A stretch of 64,000 nucleotides of DNA from Pteria penguin (GCA_035048485.1 CM068583.1:23163341-23227340); one strand, 5' to 3'; positions 37,870 through 48,600 are shown, counted from the first letter of the stretch. Notes: a model not told the origin generated them from the sequence alone. Translations and numbers: made by a program.

Positions 37870-38562
37870 TATACTCTAGATATTGACCAAAACAACCCCC
37901 GACCCCTCCCCGCTAAAAGGATACTTACTTTCGCATCTCTTCGATTAATATTTGATTTTCTTGTGAATATTATACAGTTATTGACTTGGATTGAGGACAA
38001 CAGATTATCAGTTAAACTCGAAGACAAACAGTTGTCATCAGAGGCCGAATTTTCTAACAATTCCTTAGACCGCTTGATATCAACAGCGGTTCTATAGAAT
38101 TTATCTAGAAACTATTTAATAGGGATATGACAACACAGCATATTTACCATGTAAAAAGTTCATAATTGTATCAAATGTCACAAAAGACGAAACAAAACAT
38201 AAGGGACGAATCTACTACCGTATAATTAATCTACGTGCATTGATTGTTCCAGATATTTCCTGTACAAATACATTTGATAGGTTATTAAATTTATCTTTTC
38301 TTAACGTTAAAATTTGACCCGACTGAAAGTGTATCTAGCTAAGTAGATGTATCGTAAAAAGGAGAACACATCCCTCTTTATTTAACAAAAACAGACAGTG
38401 TACTTAGCGAGGGTCACTTTTTCATGCGTGGGTGTGGTCATTAAATAACGGAACGAGTCAATTTTCCACATTAAAAATCGACACTCAAACCGTTGAAAAA
38501 TGACCCGTAGGTATGTTTTTAACATTGAAAACTGACCCATGGGATCACTTTTTAATGTTACA

Positions 38563-38814
38563 TCGGCCTCAGATTGAATATGCCAGCTTGATATGGGATC
38601 CTTACACTACCAGCAACATCAACCAAATAGAAATGGTGCAGAGACGGGCAGCCAGGGAAGAGCTGCAGAGGACATCATACCAGAGGGCCAAGATGTAAAT
38701 TCATTCTTTAAACCTCACCTGTAAATAATGAATTCACTCGCCCCACGCATTGCGATAGTACGATGATACACCAGATGGTGGACTGTACTTCAATGGAAGA
38801 AGAAGAAGAAGAAT
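38563..38814 (+). mobile_element. LINE 3' part, resuming after the insertion
   Basis: The reading continues the LINE protein directly (RPQIEYASLIWDPY, then QIEMVQRRAAR), matching the text interrupted at 35742. After RRAAR the usual carboxy-terminal region seems largely deleted. The copy ends in GGACTGTACTTC and a short (GAA)n run at 38799-38812, a typical 3' tail for this kind of LINE. Position and frame show that 34100-35742 and 38563-38814 were once a single element. Confidence 0.82.
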
Positions 38815-39215
38815 AATTTCATTTTATACTTGTATGTCCTAACTTTTCCGCATTAAGATGTCTATACATTTATATCAAGAATTATTATAGTCGTTACCCA
38901 AGTGTTTTAATTAATACAACTGTTAAGTACTAATAATAACCAAGAACTTATGTACCTAGGTAAATATCTGTATGCAGCAAACAAGATTCGAATTCAGTGA
39001 TTATATTCATGCACTCTCCTTCTTTTTTTTATTAAAAGTCGTGATATGTGTTGTATAGTGGATGTATGTATATCCGTATATATGTTGTTTTCCCCTATGA
39101 GATGTATGGCTGAAGGTAATAAAGAACTTGTAGTCTTGATCTATTCTACCCAGAGTTGAATCTGTCATGGATACCTCGGTACGTTGTTTATTGGTATCAT
39201 GTTAGAATTTGCTCG

Positions 39216-39720
39216 TTAACCAATCTGTAATATCATCATATCAGCTTCTTGTCTCAGAGTTGGGATAAGTTTGTAGAATGGTAGTTTGGCGCCTCCAGCA
39301 ATCTCGTTAAATATTCTCTGCCACTCATCTGTATCGCTGTTGGTCCACACGGTCTGTCTGCTAACACTCTACTGGTGTATCCGTCACACGCTGTTGTTGT
39401 TCCAGGTTCTAGTAAAGTCGTCTAATCTCGTCGAAGAGTTGGTCTAGCTCAAGATATCTTGATGCTGAAGTAAAGGCGATGAGGGCTGATTGAATATGAT
39501 CTGGTGGGAGGAACGGCATGGCAAGAAGTTTCCTGATGACTCGGTAAGTAGTTCGTCTCTTTTGGTAGGTAGTTGGTTTGATTGGTGCCGCTACCTTCAT
39601 CATCACGTTTTGTTCCATGTAGAATGTGCAACTCTTGACTTCCGCTGCATTTGGGTAGGTGGTTTGGATGGATCGCTTTATTATTGCTGCTTCGAAGTTC
39701 AGACAAATACCCGTGTACTC
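39216..39720 (-). pseudogene. MULE-type transposase fragment
   Basis: Minus-strand translation gives, in order: NFEAAIIKRSIQTTYPNAAE, CTFYMEQNVMMK, LLAMPFLPPDHIQSAL, a stop and frame change near 39408, then WNNNSV, another stop, and VWTNSDTDEWQRIFNEIAGG followed by LPFYKLIPTLRQEADMM and a stop at 39216. This order matches the central and carboxy part of MULE (Mutator-like) transposase-domain proteins: the DFE-AI---FP segment, the LALPFLP segment and the W-----VRTNNDVEGW segment. It lacks the amino-terminal DNA-binding part and has several breaks. Assignment rests on remembered family motifs. Confidence 0.6.
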
Positions 39721-40139
39721 CAGTTATTTACATTTATACTTTTATGCTGTTACAAAACCGCCATGAGCTGTCAGCTTGGATTGTGATATAAATAATTACA
39801 CGAAAGACAGAAAGATAAAAGACGATAGAGAGAAAGTAAAAGAAATAATGTTTTAACACAAGAGAGAAGATATATACCTATACAGTTATGATAACATATA
39901 TACAATAATCTCATAATGAATGATAACATGTACTGAACGAAAACAAAAATATTAACATGCTATATAAGAATCACATTATAATGAATGTTTTATAATAAAT
40001 TGATAAATTGATGCATAAATCAACGACAAAAACTTTTTAAATTCTATTTTTTATTTTCAGTCTCATTCCTGTATAATATATATAATATAATATAAATGTA
40101 TAATCATTGTTAAACTTATAACAAATAATCATATACATG

Positions 40140-40315
40140 TGTAATTGGGTCAGTGTAGGATTGAATTTTGATCCATTGAATTTAGACCCACCGGGCTGTG
40201 ATCAAGATTCCACAAATTTTTCATGTTGAATTGTGACCCTAGAAACGGTGGGTCATTGTACTACGACCCTACTCTCGGATAAAATTTTGACCCGCCCTTG
40301 AATTATGACCCCATC
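40140..40315. repeat. GACCC/TTGAATT motif cluster, left
   Basis: Many short copies of a TTGAATT-TGACCC motif in both orientations (GGATTGAATTTTGATCC; TTGAATTGTGACCC; TTGAATTATGACCCC). Related to the cluster at 41340-41860. Confidence 0.6.
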
Positions 40316-40507
40316 TCCACAGTTTCAGCTTACTGTGTGGATATAGATACTAGTACCAATCTATTCGTTTCCTCCTTTAAATGTAAAAGACGAAGACATT
40401 GATACTACATCACTGTGGTAATCGCAAAAGAGTACCACAATAGACATCATTTTTTCCCTTTTGTCTACACTTGTCTCTTCCTGTTTTTTTTTCATGACAT
40501 CAGTTCT

Positions 40508-40632
40508 CTCTGTCTGCCTGACTGTTGGTCTGTCTGTCCGTCCGTCCATTCATCCGTCTCTGTCTCTCTACCTACCTATCCATCCATCCATCCATCCATC
40601 CATCTATCTATCTATCTATCTCTATCTATCTA

Positions 40633-40682
<50 letters not shown>

Positions 40683-40748
40683 CGTCCGTCCGTCCGTCCA
40701 TCCATCCATCCATCCACCCATCCATCCATCCATCCATCCATCCATCCA

Positions 40749-40780
<32 letters not shown>
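40508..40780. repeat. compound microsatellite (TCTG, CCAT, CTAT, CCGT, CT)
   Basis: Successive runs of CCAT, CTAT, TCTG, TCCG, CCAT and CT. The open frames here only translate the simple repeat. Confidence 0.95.
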
Positions 40781-40783
<3 letters not shown>

Positions 40784-40843
40784 CGTCAGTTAACTTTTGA
40801 AATTTTCTACTTCCTATCTGAAACCACTGCAATGAATTTATTG
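40781..40843 (-). repeat. microsatellite-linked segment, inverted partner of 33112-33176
   Basis: GTCCGTCAGTTAACTTTTGA and CTATCTGAAACCACTGCAAT are the exact inverse of the segment at 33112-33176. Confidence 0.8.
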
Positions 40844-41020
40844 TGGAAGAAATTTTTAAATACGTACAGGAAAAATACAAATATCTCTGAAATTTCACTT
40901 GTGATGCCATTTTAAAATGTTAATTTGTTCATTTTTAAAATCTTACGCAGTCGGCAAAATATTTATCACGTGTCATTCTCTATAATAAAAGGTATGCCAG
41001 TTCCGTTTTCGACTTGTAGT

Positions 41021-41292
41021 TTTTATTGATTGATTTTTGTTTAACGCCACACCACGAATATTTCAGGTATATGGTGACGGCATCTGCCTGATGCGGGGCA
41101 TACAAATTTTGACCTTTGCAACGGACCCACCCGAAGCAGTGAGGGATCTTTAACGAGCCATGCATACCACAACACGGGGCCTCGGTTTTTACTTTCTCAT
41201 CCGAAAGACAGGACACCGGCATGACCAGAGCGGGAATCGAACCCCGGCCTCCCGATTAAGAGTCCAGCGCGATACCACTAGGCCACGCGGGC
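41021..41292 (-). mobile_element. tRNA-derived SINE, minus strand, young-looking
   Basis: It starts with the inverted tail (TTTTATTGATTGATTTTTG) and ends with the inverted tRNA-like head (GGCCACGCGGGC). A perfect 14-bp target duplication, TTTCGACTTGTAGT, lies at 41007-41020 and 41293-41306. An intact duplication suggests fairly recent insertion. The B-box inverse is GGGAATCGAACCCC. Confidence 0.92.
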
Positions 41293-41339
41293 TTTCGACT
41301 TGTAGTACATGTACTTGCATTTTAACATTTACATATAGG

Positions 41340-41860
41340 AAGAATCACTTTTCCACATTTGATCCCAACCCGGCCCTAATTCAACGTTAAATCAAATTAT
41401 GACCCAGGGTCTATTTTCTACGTTAAATTATGACCCAGGGTCTATTTTCTACGTTAAATTATGACCCAGGGTCTATTTTCTACGTTAAATTATGACCCGA
41501 ATCATATTTAGGTTAACATCCTTCGCAAGAATTGAACTTTTAACCTACTTGGTTTTGATCGAATATATGCGTCTTTATTTCTGTTGGTTAAAATACATAA
41601 TGACCTCTGAAATAGGACACGTAGGTAGGGCCATGATTCCACGTTAAATTATGACCCGGGTCATTATTCAATATTAAATTATGACCCGGGGTCATAATTC
41701 AATGTGGAATTATCACCTGTTTGTGGATTTTTATCCGTGGAATTTTGACTCAAATTGGTGTCAAAATTCAACAGCGTGATCACAATTCAACTGTCAAGCC
41801 GGGCCATAATTCAACGAAAAATCCATTGAATATGGACCCGGGGTCAATATTCATTGGGGG
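41340..41860. repeat. GACCC/TTGAATT motif cluster, right
   Basis: Holds the 31-bp array and scattered motifs such as TTAAATTATGACCCGGGTCA, GGGGTCATAATTCAATGTGG and CCATTGAATATGGACCCGGG. Together with 40140-40315 it may form the two end regions of one element of about 1.7 kb interrupted by microsatellites and a SINE. The text resembles the sub-terminal motifs of the 35743-38562 element. No gene is supported here. Confidence 0.55.
41383..41498. repeat. 31-bp tandem repeat with palindromic GACCCAGGGTC core
   Basis: TTAAATTATGACCCAGGGTC recurs at exact 31-bp intervals: GACCC begins at 41401, 41432, 41463 and 41494. The last copy diverges after GACCC. Confidence 0.9.
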
Positions 41861-42079
41861 GTGGGGGTTCTATCTTACACCGAAACCGACTAGAGCCGCA
41901 TCCACTGGGGCTGGATCTACTGGGGCCGGGTCCACTATAAATGAATTTACAATAGTTATGTACCGAATTTACCAAAACAATGTACCAGAGTTACTATGTA
42001 CCGAAAATGATATGTTGATATATAACGAATGCACCGAATTTACATGCATATACAGAAATTACCTGATCCAACTCTAAAT

Positions 42080-43025
42080 CACGCCTGCAGACAAGATGAA
42101 ACCCTAAAACTATGAAAAACTTTATTCTTCGTTCTAATATATCAAGTAATGTATGGGGAGGGGGAATATACACAAATTTTCGGAAAACCGAATTAATTCT
42201 GGCAAAAGTTGATCAACCGCAACAAAATTAAAACTTAGTATGAAATTGATGATAAAAATGTGGATATTATATCGATATCATTGACGAGGGAAGGGTTGAA
42301 GCATTAATTGGAAATTTCACTGGCTTTGAAAGATACAAAACTAATACATTATAAACAGTCTTTAATAGGAAATTTAAAGAAATCAATTGAAAAGTTCTAA
42401 ATACATTTACATTTACGAAAACACTCAAAACACTATATCATCATGCATATATCATAAGGATGCTGTGTACCAAACTGAAAGTCATTAACGTTGTGCTTGT
42501 TGAGGGAAAAATATTTGCCCTACTAGAATATGTCAATGTCATTTTCCTTTACCTCTGACAGTAGCCAAACATTTCCACGTAGCCTTTTCTTGATATTACA
42601 AGTATTATGAAGTATATCATACAAGAAATTACAGTAGAGAGGAAAATTATACTTTGCTTTCGGTACTTGTGGCGGATTCAAATATCCCGCCAGGGTCTGT
42701 TCTTAATAGATTTTAATCTATACTACATCTCAAAGGGTTGCTGTATGAAAATGACGTCATTGTGATTTGTTGTTCTTGAGAGAAGGATATCCAGACACAA
42801 AAGATTTTTCCATGCAGAGCTAAACACTAATTCATGGGGAACTCGTTACTATAGGAAATAAAGATGTTGAGCACCAAAAAGTGTGGTCCTGAAGAAGAAG
42901 CAGCAGCAGCAGCAGCAGCAACACCACCACCATCACCAACAACAACAATTAATGAGAAGCATTACATCTTAAAGACCAGTATATACAATACATAATACAT
43001 GATAGGAATATTACAAGGGTAATCA
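42080..43025. other. intergenic, nothing recognised apart from a triplet tract
   Basis: AT-rich DNA without coding signal. The trinucleotide tract at 42896-42950 is the only structured part. Confidence 0.5.
42896..42950. repeat. trinucleotide tract (GAA, CAG, CAC, CAA)
   Basis: GAAGAAGAAG runs into (CAG)n and then CAC/CAA triplets. It could be the tail of a lost LINE copy, but no LINE body is seen next to it. Confidence 0.7.
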
Positions 43026-43037
43026 TATAATGATATA

Positions 43038-43318
43038 AAGCCGGTGTGGCCTAGTGGATAAGGTGCTCGGCTCGTGATCGAGAGGTCGCGGGTTCGACTC
43101 CCGCCCGGGGCACACCGGTGTTCTGTCTTTCGGATGAGACAGTAAAAACCGAGGTCCCGTGTCACGGTAGGCGTGGCACGTAAAAGATCCCTCACTGCTT
43201 CGGGTGGGTCCGTTGCAAAGGTCTAAATTTGTATGCAATGCATCAGGCAGATGCCGTCACCATATACGTGAAATAATCGTGGAGTGACGTAAAACAATAA
43301 TCAAACAAACAAAACAAA
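43038..43318 (+). mobile_element. tRNA-derived SINE with perfect target duplication
   Basis: Close to the family consensus: A-box TGGCCTAGTGG, B-box GGGTTCGACTCCC, body TCTTTCGGATGAGACAG, tail AATCAAACAAAC. A perfect 12-bp target duplication, TATAATGATATA, lies at 43026-43037 and 43319-43330. Of the five full copies this one has the best-preserved promoter boxes. Confidence 0.92.
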
Positions 43319-44013
43319 TATAATGATATAGTAATAATATTTTTAATAATATTCAATTTATAATAGTAATGATATAAAGATAAAAAATTTGGTGATGGCA
43401 TTAGTTCACTCGAGATATTTGCACACAGGGTGATAGCAATCGGGAGGGGGTGGGTGGTTAGGGGATCCGAGCCTCACTTTTTGACCGATTTTTTTCATCA
43501 CGTTATAAAACGCAACGAAATTCAAATTTTGCCACTCCCCTCCCTTGAAAAGCTCGATACAGTTCTGCCCAGATTACAAAGGCCTTTAGTGTTGGTTAAT
43601 TAACTGAATTAAATAAAAGACAGAGAGTCTTCTATTAAAACAAGATTTCAAGTATTTTCATCTAAGATTATGATACAAATGAGGTTTTAAAAGAGTGAAA
43701 ATCGTCCTCTATAACTGTATTGTAAGGTGGACAAATAAGTCTGTGTAAGGGTATACTATTCGTCTAGTTACAATTACTAAACAGTCAGATGATAGACGTA
43801 TCTGACAGATTATTTTTCTTATATGGATTATAGGTTGTGTTAAATATGACTGTGGTATGACTTGATCAACTAATTGTTTGTGAATGCCAATTAAACTTAT
43901 TTATCATCAGGGGTTTCACCTTTCATCCAAACATAATTCCAACCAAGTTCTAATAATGTACCATAAGCAATTGCAATCCAAGTCTTACAGGTTTTTTTTT
44001 TAAAAAAGTGATA

Positions 44014-44091
<78 letters not shown>

Positions 44092-44094
44092 ATG
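44014..44094. repeat. (AAAT)n microsatellite
   Basis: About 20 tetranucleotide units with one interruption (TAATTAAATA). Confidence 0.97.
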
Positions 44095-45067
44095 AAAATA
44101 GTAAGGGCAAAAGAAAAGTTACTGACCCAACCGTATAACAGAAGTCACCACGTAAATATACAATATTTAATGTAATGAAATGAAAAAAAAAACCACATAA
44201 AACATCACACAAATATTCATTGTAGTGCAGTAACCATACCAACTTAGGACGGTCATTTGATATGACAATAGTCAATCAGTTGGTGTGGTTAAAAATGAGT
44301 ATGTCTCAATCTGATTCAGTATTCGACAATTCTTTATTTTCTAAAACATCTTACTGGTAAGCTTCCTAATAAATTCATTACGTTAGGTGTTGATCTTTTT
44401 ATATCCAAAATACTTTTGCCAAAATGCAAACGCACTTTCTTTAGCGAAGAATGAATTGAGGGATCGCCACATCCAACTTTAACCACGCCCATTACGTAGT
44501 TCCATTGTGAAGTCATAGCTAAATTCATGTTTGACGGGTCATTTATTTATGACGACATAATGAACAAGTGTACCAAAATGTCTGATGTCGGGCATTTGAC
44601 GATCATTCAGTACCCCATGCTTCACATCTGTATCAAGCAATAGCGGATATATCCGTATTAAATAGTGATAAAATGGCACCATGGTTAACATCCATGTCAA
44701 TGCATTTTCATTTACAGTAAACATAGCTTTCTGCAAATAACTCTCTGAGTTATGAAAAAAAATCCGTTATGGTTCATTAAGATGCCTAGAAAACAGAATT
44801 TATCTACAATCTATTTTCACACCATTCTAAGACATTGTTTCATCTCTTTTACAATACTACCGTTTCGAAATAGAATAATTTTCGCTTTTGATGCACTGAC
44901 ATCTAGTGATCATTTTTTTTTGTATACCGATAAGGTGGTTTTAAAATGGACTGAAGATCAGAAATCGTGGTAGAGAAAACTCCCCAAATTTCTTGTCACA
45001 TTGATAAAAATATATATAACTATGGAATTCCTGAAATGCAAATCGCAAAACGCACGATGCAAACTGC

Positions 45068-45069
<2 letters not shown>

Positions 45070-45099
<30 letters not shown>
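45070..45099. repeat. homopolymer C30
   Basis: Thirty consecutive C, then eight or more A. The length may be unreliable, as homopolymers often are in assemblies. Confidence 0.9.
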
Positions 45100-45101
<2 letters not shown>

Positions 45102-45146
45102 AAAAAAATAACCAACTTGTCAGTTCAGCAATAGATCGTTTATTTC

Positions 45147-45180
45147 AGAGACATATATACACATGTGTATATATGTCTCT
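45147..45180. repeat. perfect 34-bp palindrome, possible mini-insertion
   Basis: AGAGACATATATACACA and its exact inverse TGTGTATATATGTCTCT abut. Flanking TTATTT occurs on both sides (45140-45145 and 45183-45188). The same palindrome, slightly diverged, is inserted at 17807-17848. Confidence 0.8.
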
Positions 45181-45324
45181 AATTATTTTGAAAGCACTGC
45201 ATCACATCAGAAATCATGAAACTGTTCTGTGCTTAGAAAGTCAAGTACGGAATTCCCGAACCTTTTGCGACAAAGACTGAGACAAATTTTGATGAAAAAT
45301 AGCTCACTTTAATCTTCGGGCCAG

Positions 45325-45412
45325 TATGTACTGTGACACGAGAGATTTTTTGTCACACCCGAAAGACGGGACACCGACCAGTCGCCATTTGAACTCGAGC
45401 CATGGAAAATTA
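45325..45412 (-). mobile_element. possible SINE head fragment
   Basis: CACCCGAAAGACGGGACACC and CCATTTGAACTCGAGCC resemble the inverted body and B-box region of the SINE family. Only about 90 bp can be aligned by eye. Confidence 0.4.
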
Positions 45413-46619
45413 ACATTCGAAAACAGAGAATATGTGGAGTGTTAATATGAACATCCTTAAATGAATTTGAAAATAAATTAGATTTTCAAAGTGAACGAAG
45501 CATTAATTATCAAGAGTCGGGATATAACATTGCACAAGTTTGTAGCTTGCCTAGGTTTATACTTGTATCAGCTGCATGGGGAATGTTAAAGGTATCGAGT
45601 ATACTGATATTTCCAAATGTATGGCCCTGCGATGTAATTATTCATGAAAGTATTAACGTATTCGAACCTGTCTGTTCTATTTTTTGATCGATGACACCGC
45701 TTTATCATTCACCAAACCGTATATGGAGAATTTAAGACACGCCCCTGACCTGTAACAGTGTCTCGAAGAAAATTAGATGAATATTTCACATCTATGTAAT
45801 GGAAGATTGAACAAATTTCATCCCGAGTGTACAAAATTTTGTTTATCCAAACTTGACAACCATGTTATATAAAAAGAAAACCCCCGTCCCAATTCTTGAC
45901 ATGAAACATTCATTTCAGGAAAAAAATTCCATCCAAGTATTGTACAATGTAAAACAGAGTGAATCAAATCATATACCGTACAGGAACCATGCTTGAGTAA
46001 CCGGGCACCTTTCATAAAATGATCTGAAGATGAGTATAACCACCTATGGTAATAACAGTAAAAGAGCTGGACAATCATGACATGAACATAAGAAAAACTG
46101 TATCGCCACTCTTTTGCAAAGACAAGGGAATCCCATTGAAGTGTCAAACCATGTGCATGTCACAAATGATCTTTGTCGAATACTGAGTGTGTAAGTTTTG
46201 AACACGAGAATGGATTTCCAATGTTCTTGTTGCACAGAATTTCGATGTCGTTTCTATGACATATCTGTTTCTAGAGGAGTATAATGAATTATCACAAAAG
46301 CATTTTCAGCAAGAACAAACAATTTCAGAGTATTCAAAAGAGACTTGAATGAGACCTGGTTATGTTCAGATGGTGAATGCATACTCAATTACCTTACCAA
46401 TGCGGAGTAACACCGCGCCTTGGTGTTACTTGGGAACCTTGTGTTCCTATATAGCAATGGCAAGGCGTTGGGTGCCTTCCTCCTCAAAATTGTGGCAATT
46501 CCAGGTATTTCGCGGTGTCTACGTTTTAAAGCACCGTTCCATGGAATAAAATATGTAAAGCGACATCAACATAAGTAAACCGTGCTCTACCCGTCTGTAA
46601 GCCGAGCTCAGATATATGA

Positions 46620-46805
46620 ATTTGAGCGAACACTGTGTAGAAAGTGTCATTGCCACATAACATCAGGAAAAAGGGTATAATAACACTTACGTCAAATCCT
46701 ACACGGTGAACTTTTTCACGAGCTCCACACTGCAAAGGGAATAAGTGTGACGTTAATGTAAAATACGAAAGTATCTGGTGTCACATGACTGGCAATAACA
46801 ACATC
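46620..46805 (-). repeat. retroelement tail repeat
   Basis: CACTGTGTAGAAAGTGTCA, GAGCTCCACACTGCAAAGG and CTGGTGTCACATGACT recur in the same order at 31828-32000. Position downstream of an RT relic on the same strand suggests it is 3' sequence of the Penelope-like family. Confidence 0.65.
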
Positions 46806-47169
46806 GCTCACCATCACATAATAAACGTTTTGCGGTTCCAACTGCTTGGATGTGATAAAGTTTCTGAGCACATACACACACACTTAAAGCGATATCGTAG
46901 AAAACAGCGACCAATGAAAAAAAACAAAACAAAACAAATAAACAAACAAACAAAAGTAAATTCAGATGAAAAAGATATTTTAAAAGCAGCTACTGCTTGC
47001 TAGCAGCACTCCTCATTAGAACCTGTTTTGTACAGTAAATGTCAGGCATAGGAGTCAAAGTCGATGTTTAAAATGGAAAAAAATGTTTAAAATCCGGAAT
47101 ATCATGCAACATTCTTTATTTATAAATGTGATGATGTATAATAAAAGTCTCTTATTGACAACAAACATA

Positions 47170-47740
47170 CTTCGTCACCCTCCACTGAAAATTATCGTAA
47201 TTTGAACTCGCTATGACATAACGTAATAACTGAGATTTGAATATGCCATAGGTTGAATGATGATATCATATTGCTACACATTCAAATCAGAACGTTTTTT
47301 ATAGAGTGAGTTGTTCAGAGAACCGCCAATGCCGTAATCTAATAAGATAGACTATATTATAAAGACGATTACGGCGCCCACAAACGGGACTTGCGTGCTG
47401 TCGACTCATTTTGGTTTCAAGCATGTTGCACATCTGTCATGGTTGATGTGCTCGAACAGATTGCATAATATAACTCATGTACAGTAAAGTAATAGTATAA
47501 ACCTTTAATTGGTCTGTCCTTAAAGATTCTTTCGTGTGGATCATATTTATAAAAAATCGACCTACCAACACTAATCTTTGTGCAATTGTCACTGGAAACA
47601 CACATATTGTTTTTGTCTAAGTCATCTCTATATATGAACCAAAGGGCTAATTGCTTCTTCTCATTACAGAGCAAAGCTTGGATGAATTCAGCTTCGAACG
47701 AGAAAAGAAATAAGTTAGCGAGGAGCGAGTCACATTTAAT
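47170..47740 (-). pseudogene. degraded Penelope-like RT copy, minus strand
   Basis: This stretch parallels 62400-62830 in order and orientation. Shared segments include GTAATTTGAAC followed by ATAACGTAATAACTGAGAT (47198 onward), a block near 47300 (ATAGAGTGAG), and GATGAATTCAGCTTCGAACG near 47680. A short readable piece gives KKQLALWFIYRDDL, the counterpart of KKQLALGFNFTYRYIDDL. Several frame changes and internal losses make it non-coding. The tail repeat at 46620-46800 is probably the 3' end of the same copy. Confidence 0.7.
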
Positions 47741-48209
47741 TGTTTTAGAACCTGTCTATATGAAATCATTGGAACCTCTGACTCTCCTTAGTTTGTATAA
47801 TAGATCGCCGTAGAAACTGGGATGAGAAATTCCGCTGGACATATATTGTTGACAAGTCATATTTCCAAATTTAGATAAAATGCCTGAATAGAATCTATAA
47901 AATGTACCAAAAGTATTTTTGCAGTTGTTATTATAACAGGTAATTGAATATTAGACCTGTCTTAGAACTGTTTGGACATCTGAGGTCCCTGCTTTCAATA
48001 AAATCCATTTTATATTTTATTCATTACTGAAGGATCCCTCGTTTAATATTTACGACAAATGTACTTTCTGGAATTATCCAAACTGCTTTCACAAGAAAAA
48101 AAAAATGGCAACCGTATTTTGGTAAACCACGATAAACCTTATTTTGGCAAGGAGAAGTCTGATTCTAAATAAAAGTACACTGAAACCGATATCAGAATGA
48201 TGTTGAACT

Positions 48210-48600
48210 TCCTGATCGATGAGATTTTTATTGTGTTCAGAGGAAAGATTTTCCAGCAAACTTCAGTCTTCATTCCAATGAACATCAACTGAGCCCCGCT
48301 CCTCGTTCACATATTCCTTTACTCATGCGAAGCTGAATTCATCCAGACACTGCAATTTAGCATTTCATTTAACCTTCCTTAAAATACATAGATGACTTAC
48401 TTTCAATTAATAAAATTACATTCACGGATCATACTCGAGTTATCTATTCAAGCTTAGTCAAATTCAAAGAGATCGCAAAGAGCAACAACTCTATTTGGTA
48501 TGTAGATATTATGCTATGTTACGACAAGCTGAAAAGCCATTAGCGAGATACCAGCGTCGGAAATATTGTGCTGTTCTCTGCAATTTCACGCCTAGATAAT
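48210..48600 (+). pseudogene. degraded Penelope-like RT copy, plus strand
   Basis: Forward translation gives FLIDEIFIVFRGKIFQQ, then IPMNIN*APLL and SCEAEFIQTL, clearly the same protein as 62247-62942 but with stops and frame changes. It lies head-to-head with the minus-strand copy at 47170-47740, so two copies inserted in opposite orientation. Confidence 0.7.

Larger units (their letters stand above)
35743..38562. mobile_element. 2.82-kb inverted-end DNA element inserted in the LINE
   Basis: The left end reads TGTAACATTAAAAAGTGACC and the right end is its inverse (ATCACTTTTTAATGTTACA at 38544-38562), with one mismatch over about 22 bp. Inside both ends there are further short copies of a GGTCA-TTTTTAA / TTGAAAA-TGACCC motif (35766-35850 and 38408-38540), a layout of sub-terminal repeats. 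No transposase frame is visible, so it is non-autonomous. Flanking CCGG (35739-35742) and TCGG (38563-38566) may be a decayed target duplication of 3-4 bp. It contains an (AT)n tract, a small inverted-end element at 36638-36874 and a SINE. Confidence 0.75.
43331..46619. other. intergenic, sparse repeats
   Basis: It holds the AAAT tract, C30, the 34-bp palindrome and a possible SINE fragment. GGACGGTCATTTGATATGAC...TTGGTGTGGTT at 44247-44289 resembles 57622-57667 and may be another retroelement scrap. Frames at 45818-46235 show no family signal. Confidence 0.45.

Noticed and set aside
40415..40915. Open frame of 166 codons rich in Ser, Ile, His and Pro
   Set aside because: It is a translation of the compound microsatellite; the two other frames are open for the same reason.
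41383..41498. Regularly spaced repeats recalling a CRISPR array
   Set aside because: There are no variable spacers; it is a plain 31-bp tandem repeat in an animal genome.
41721..42077. 118-codon plus-strand frame
   Set aside because: Most of it lies in the GACCC/TTGAATT motif cluster and the rest has no family signal.
43038..43115. Apparent tRNA gene with good A and B boxes
   Set aside because: It is the head of a SINE: the body, AATCAA-type tail and target duplication follow, and the same head occurs at four other places.
44000..44275. Minus-strand frame rich in Leu, Phe, Ile and Tyr that could look like a membrane protein
   Set aside because: It reads the AAAT tract in reverse; no independent coding signal.
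45818..46235. 109-codon minus-strand frame and its overlapping neighbour
   Set aside because: No family motif; two frames overlap with equally unconvincing composition.
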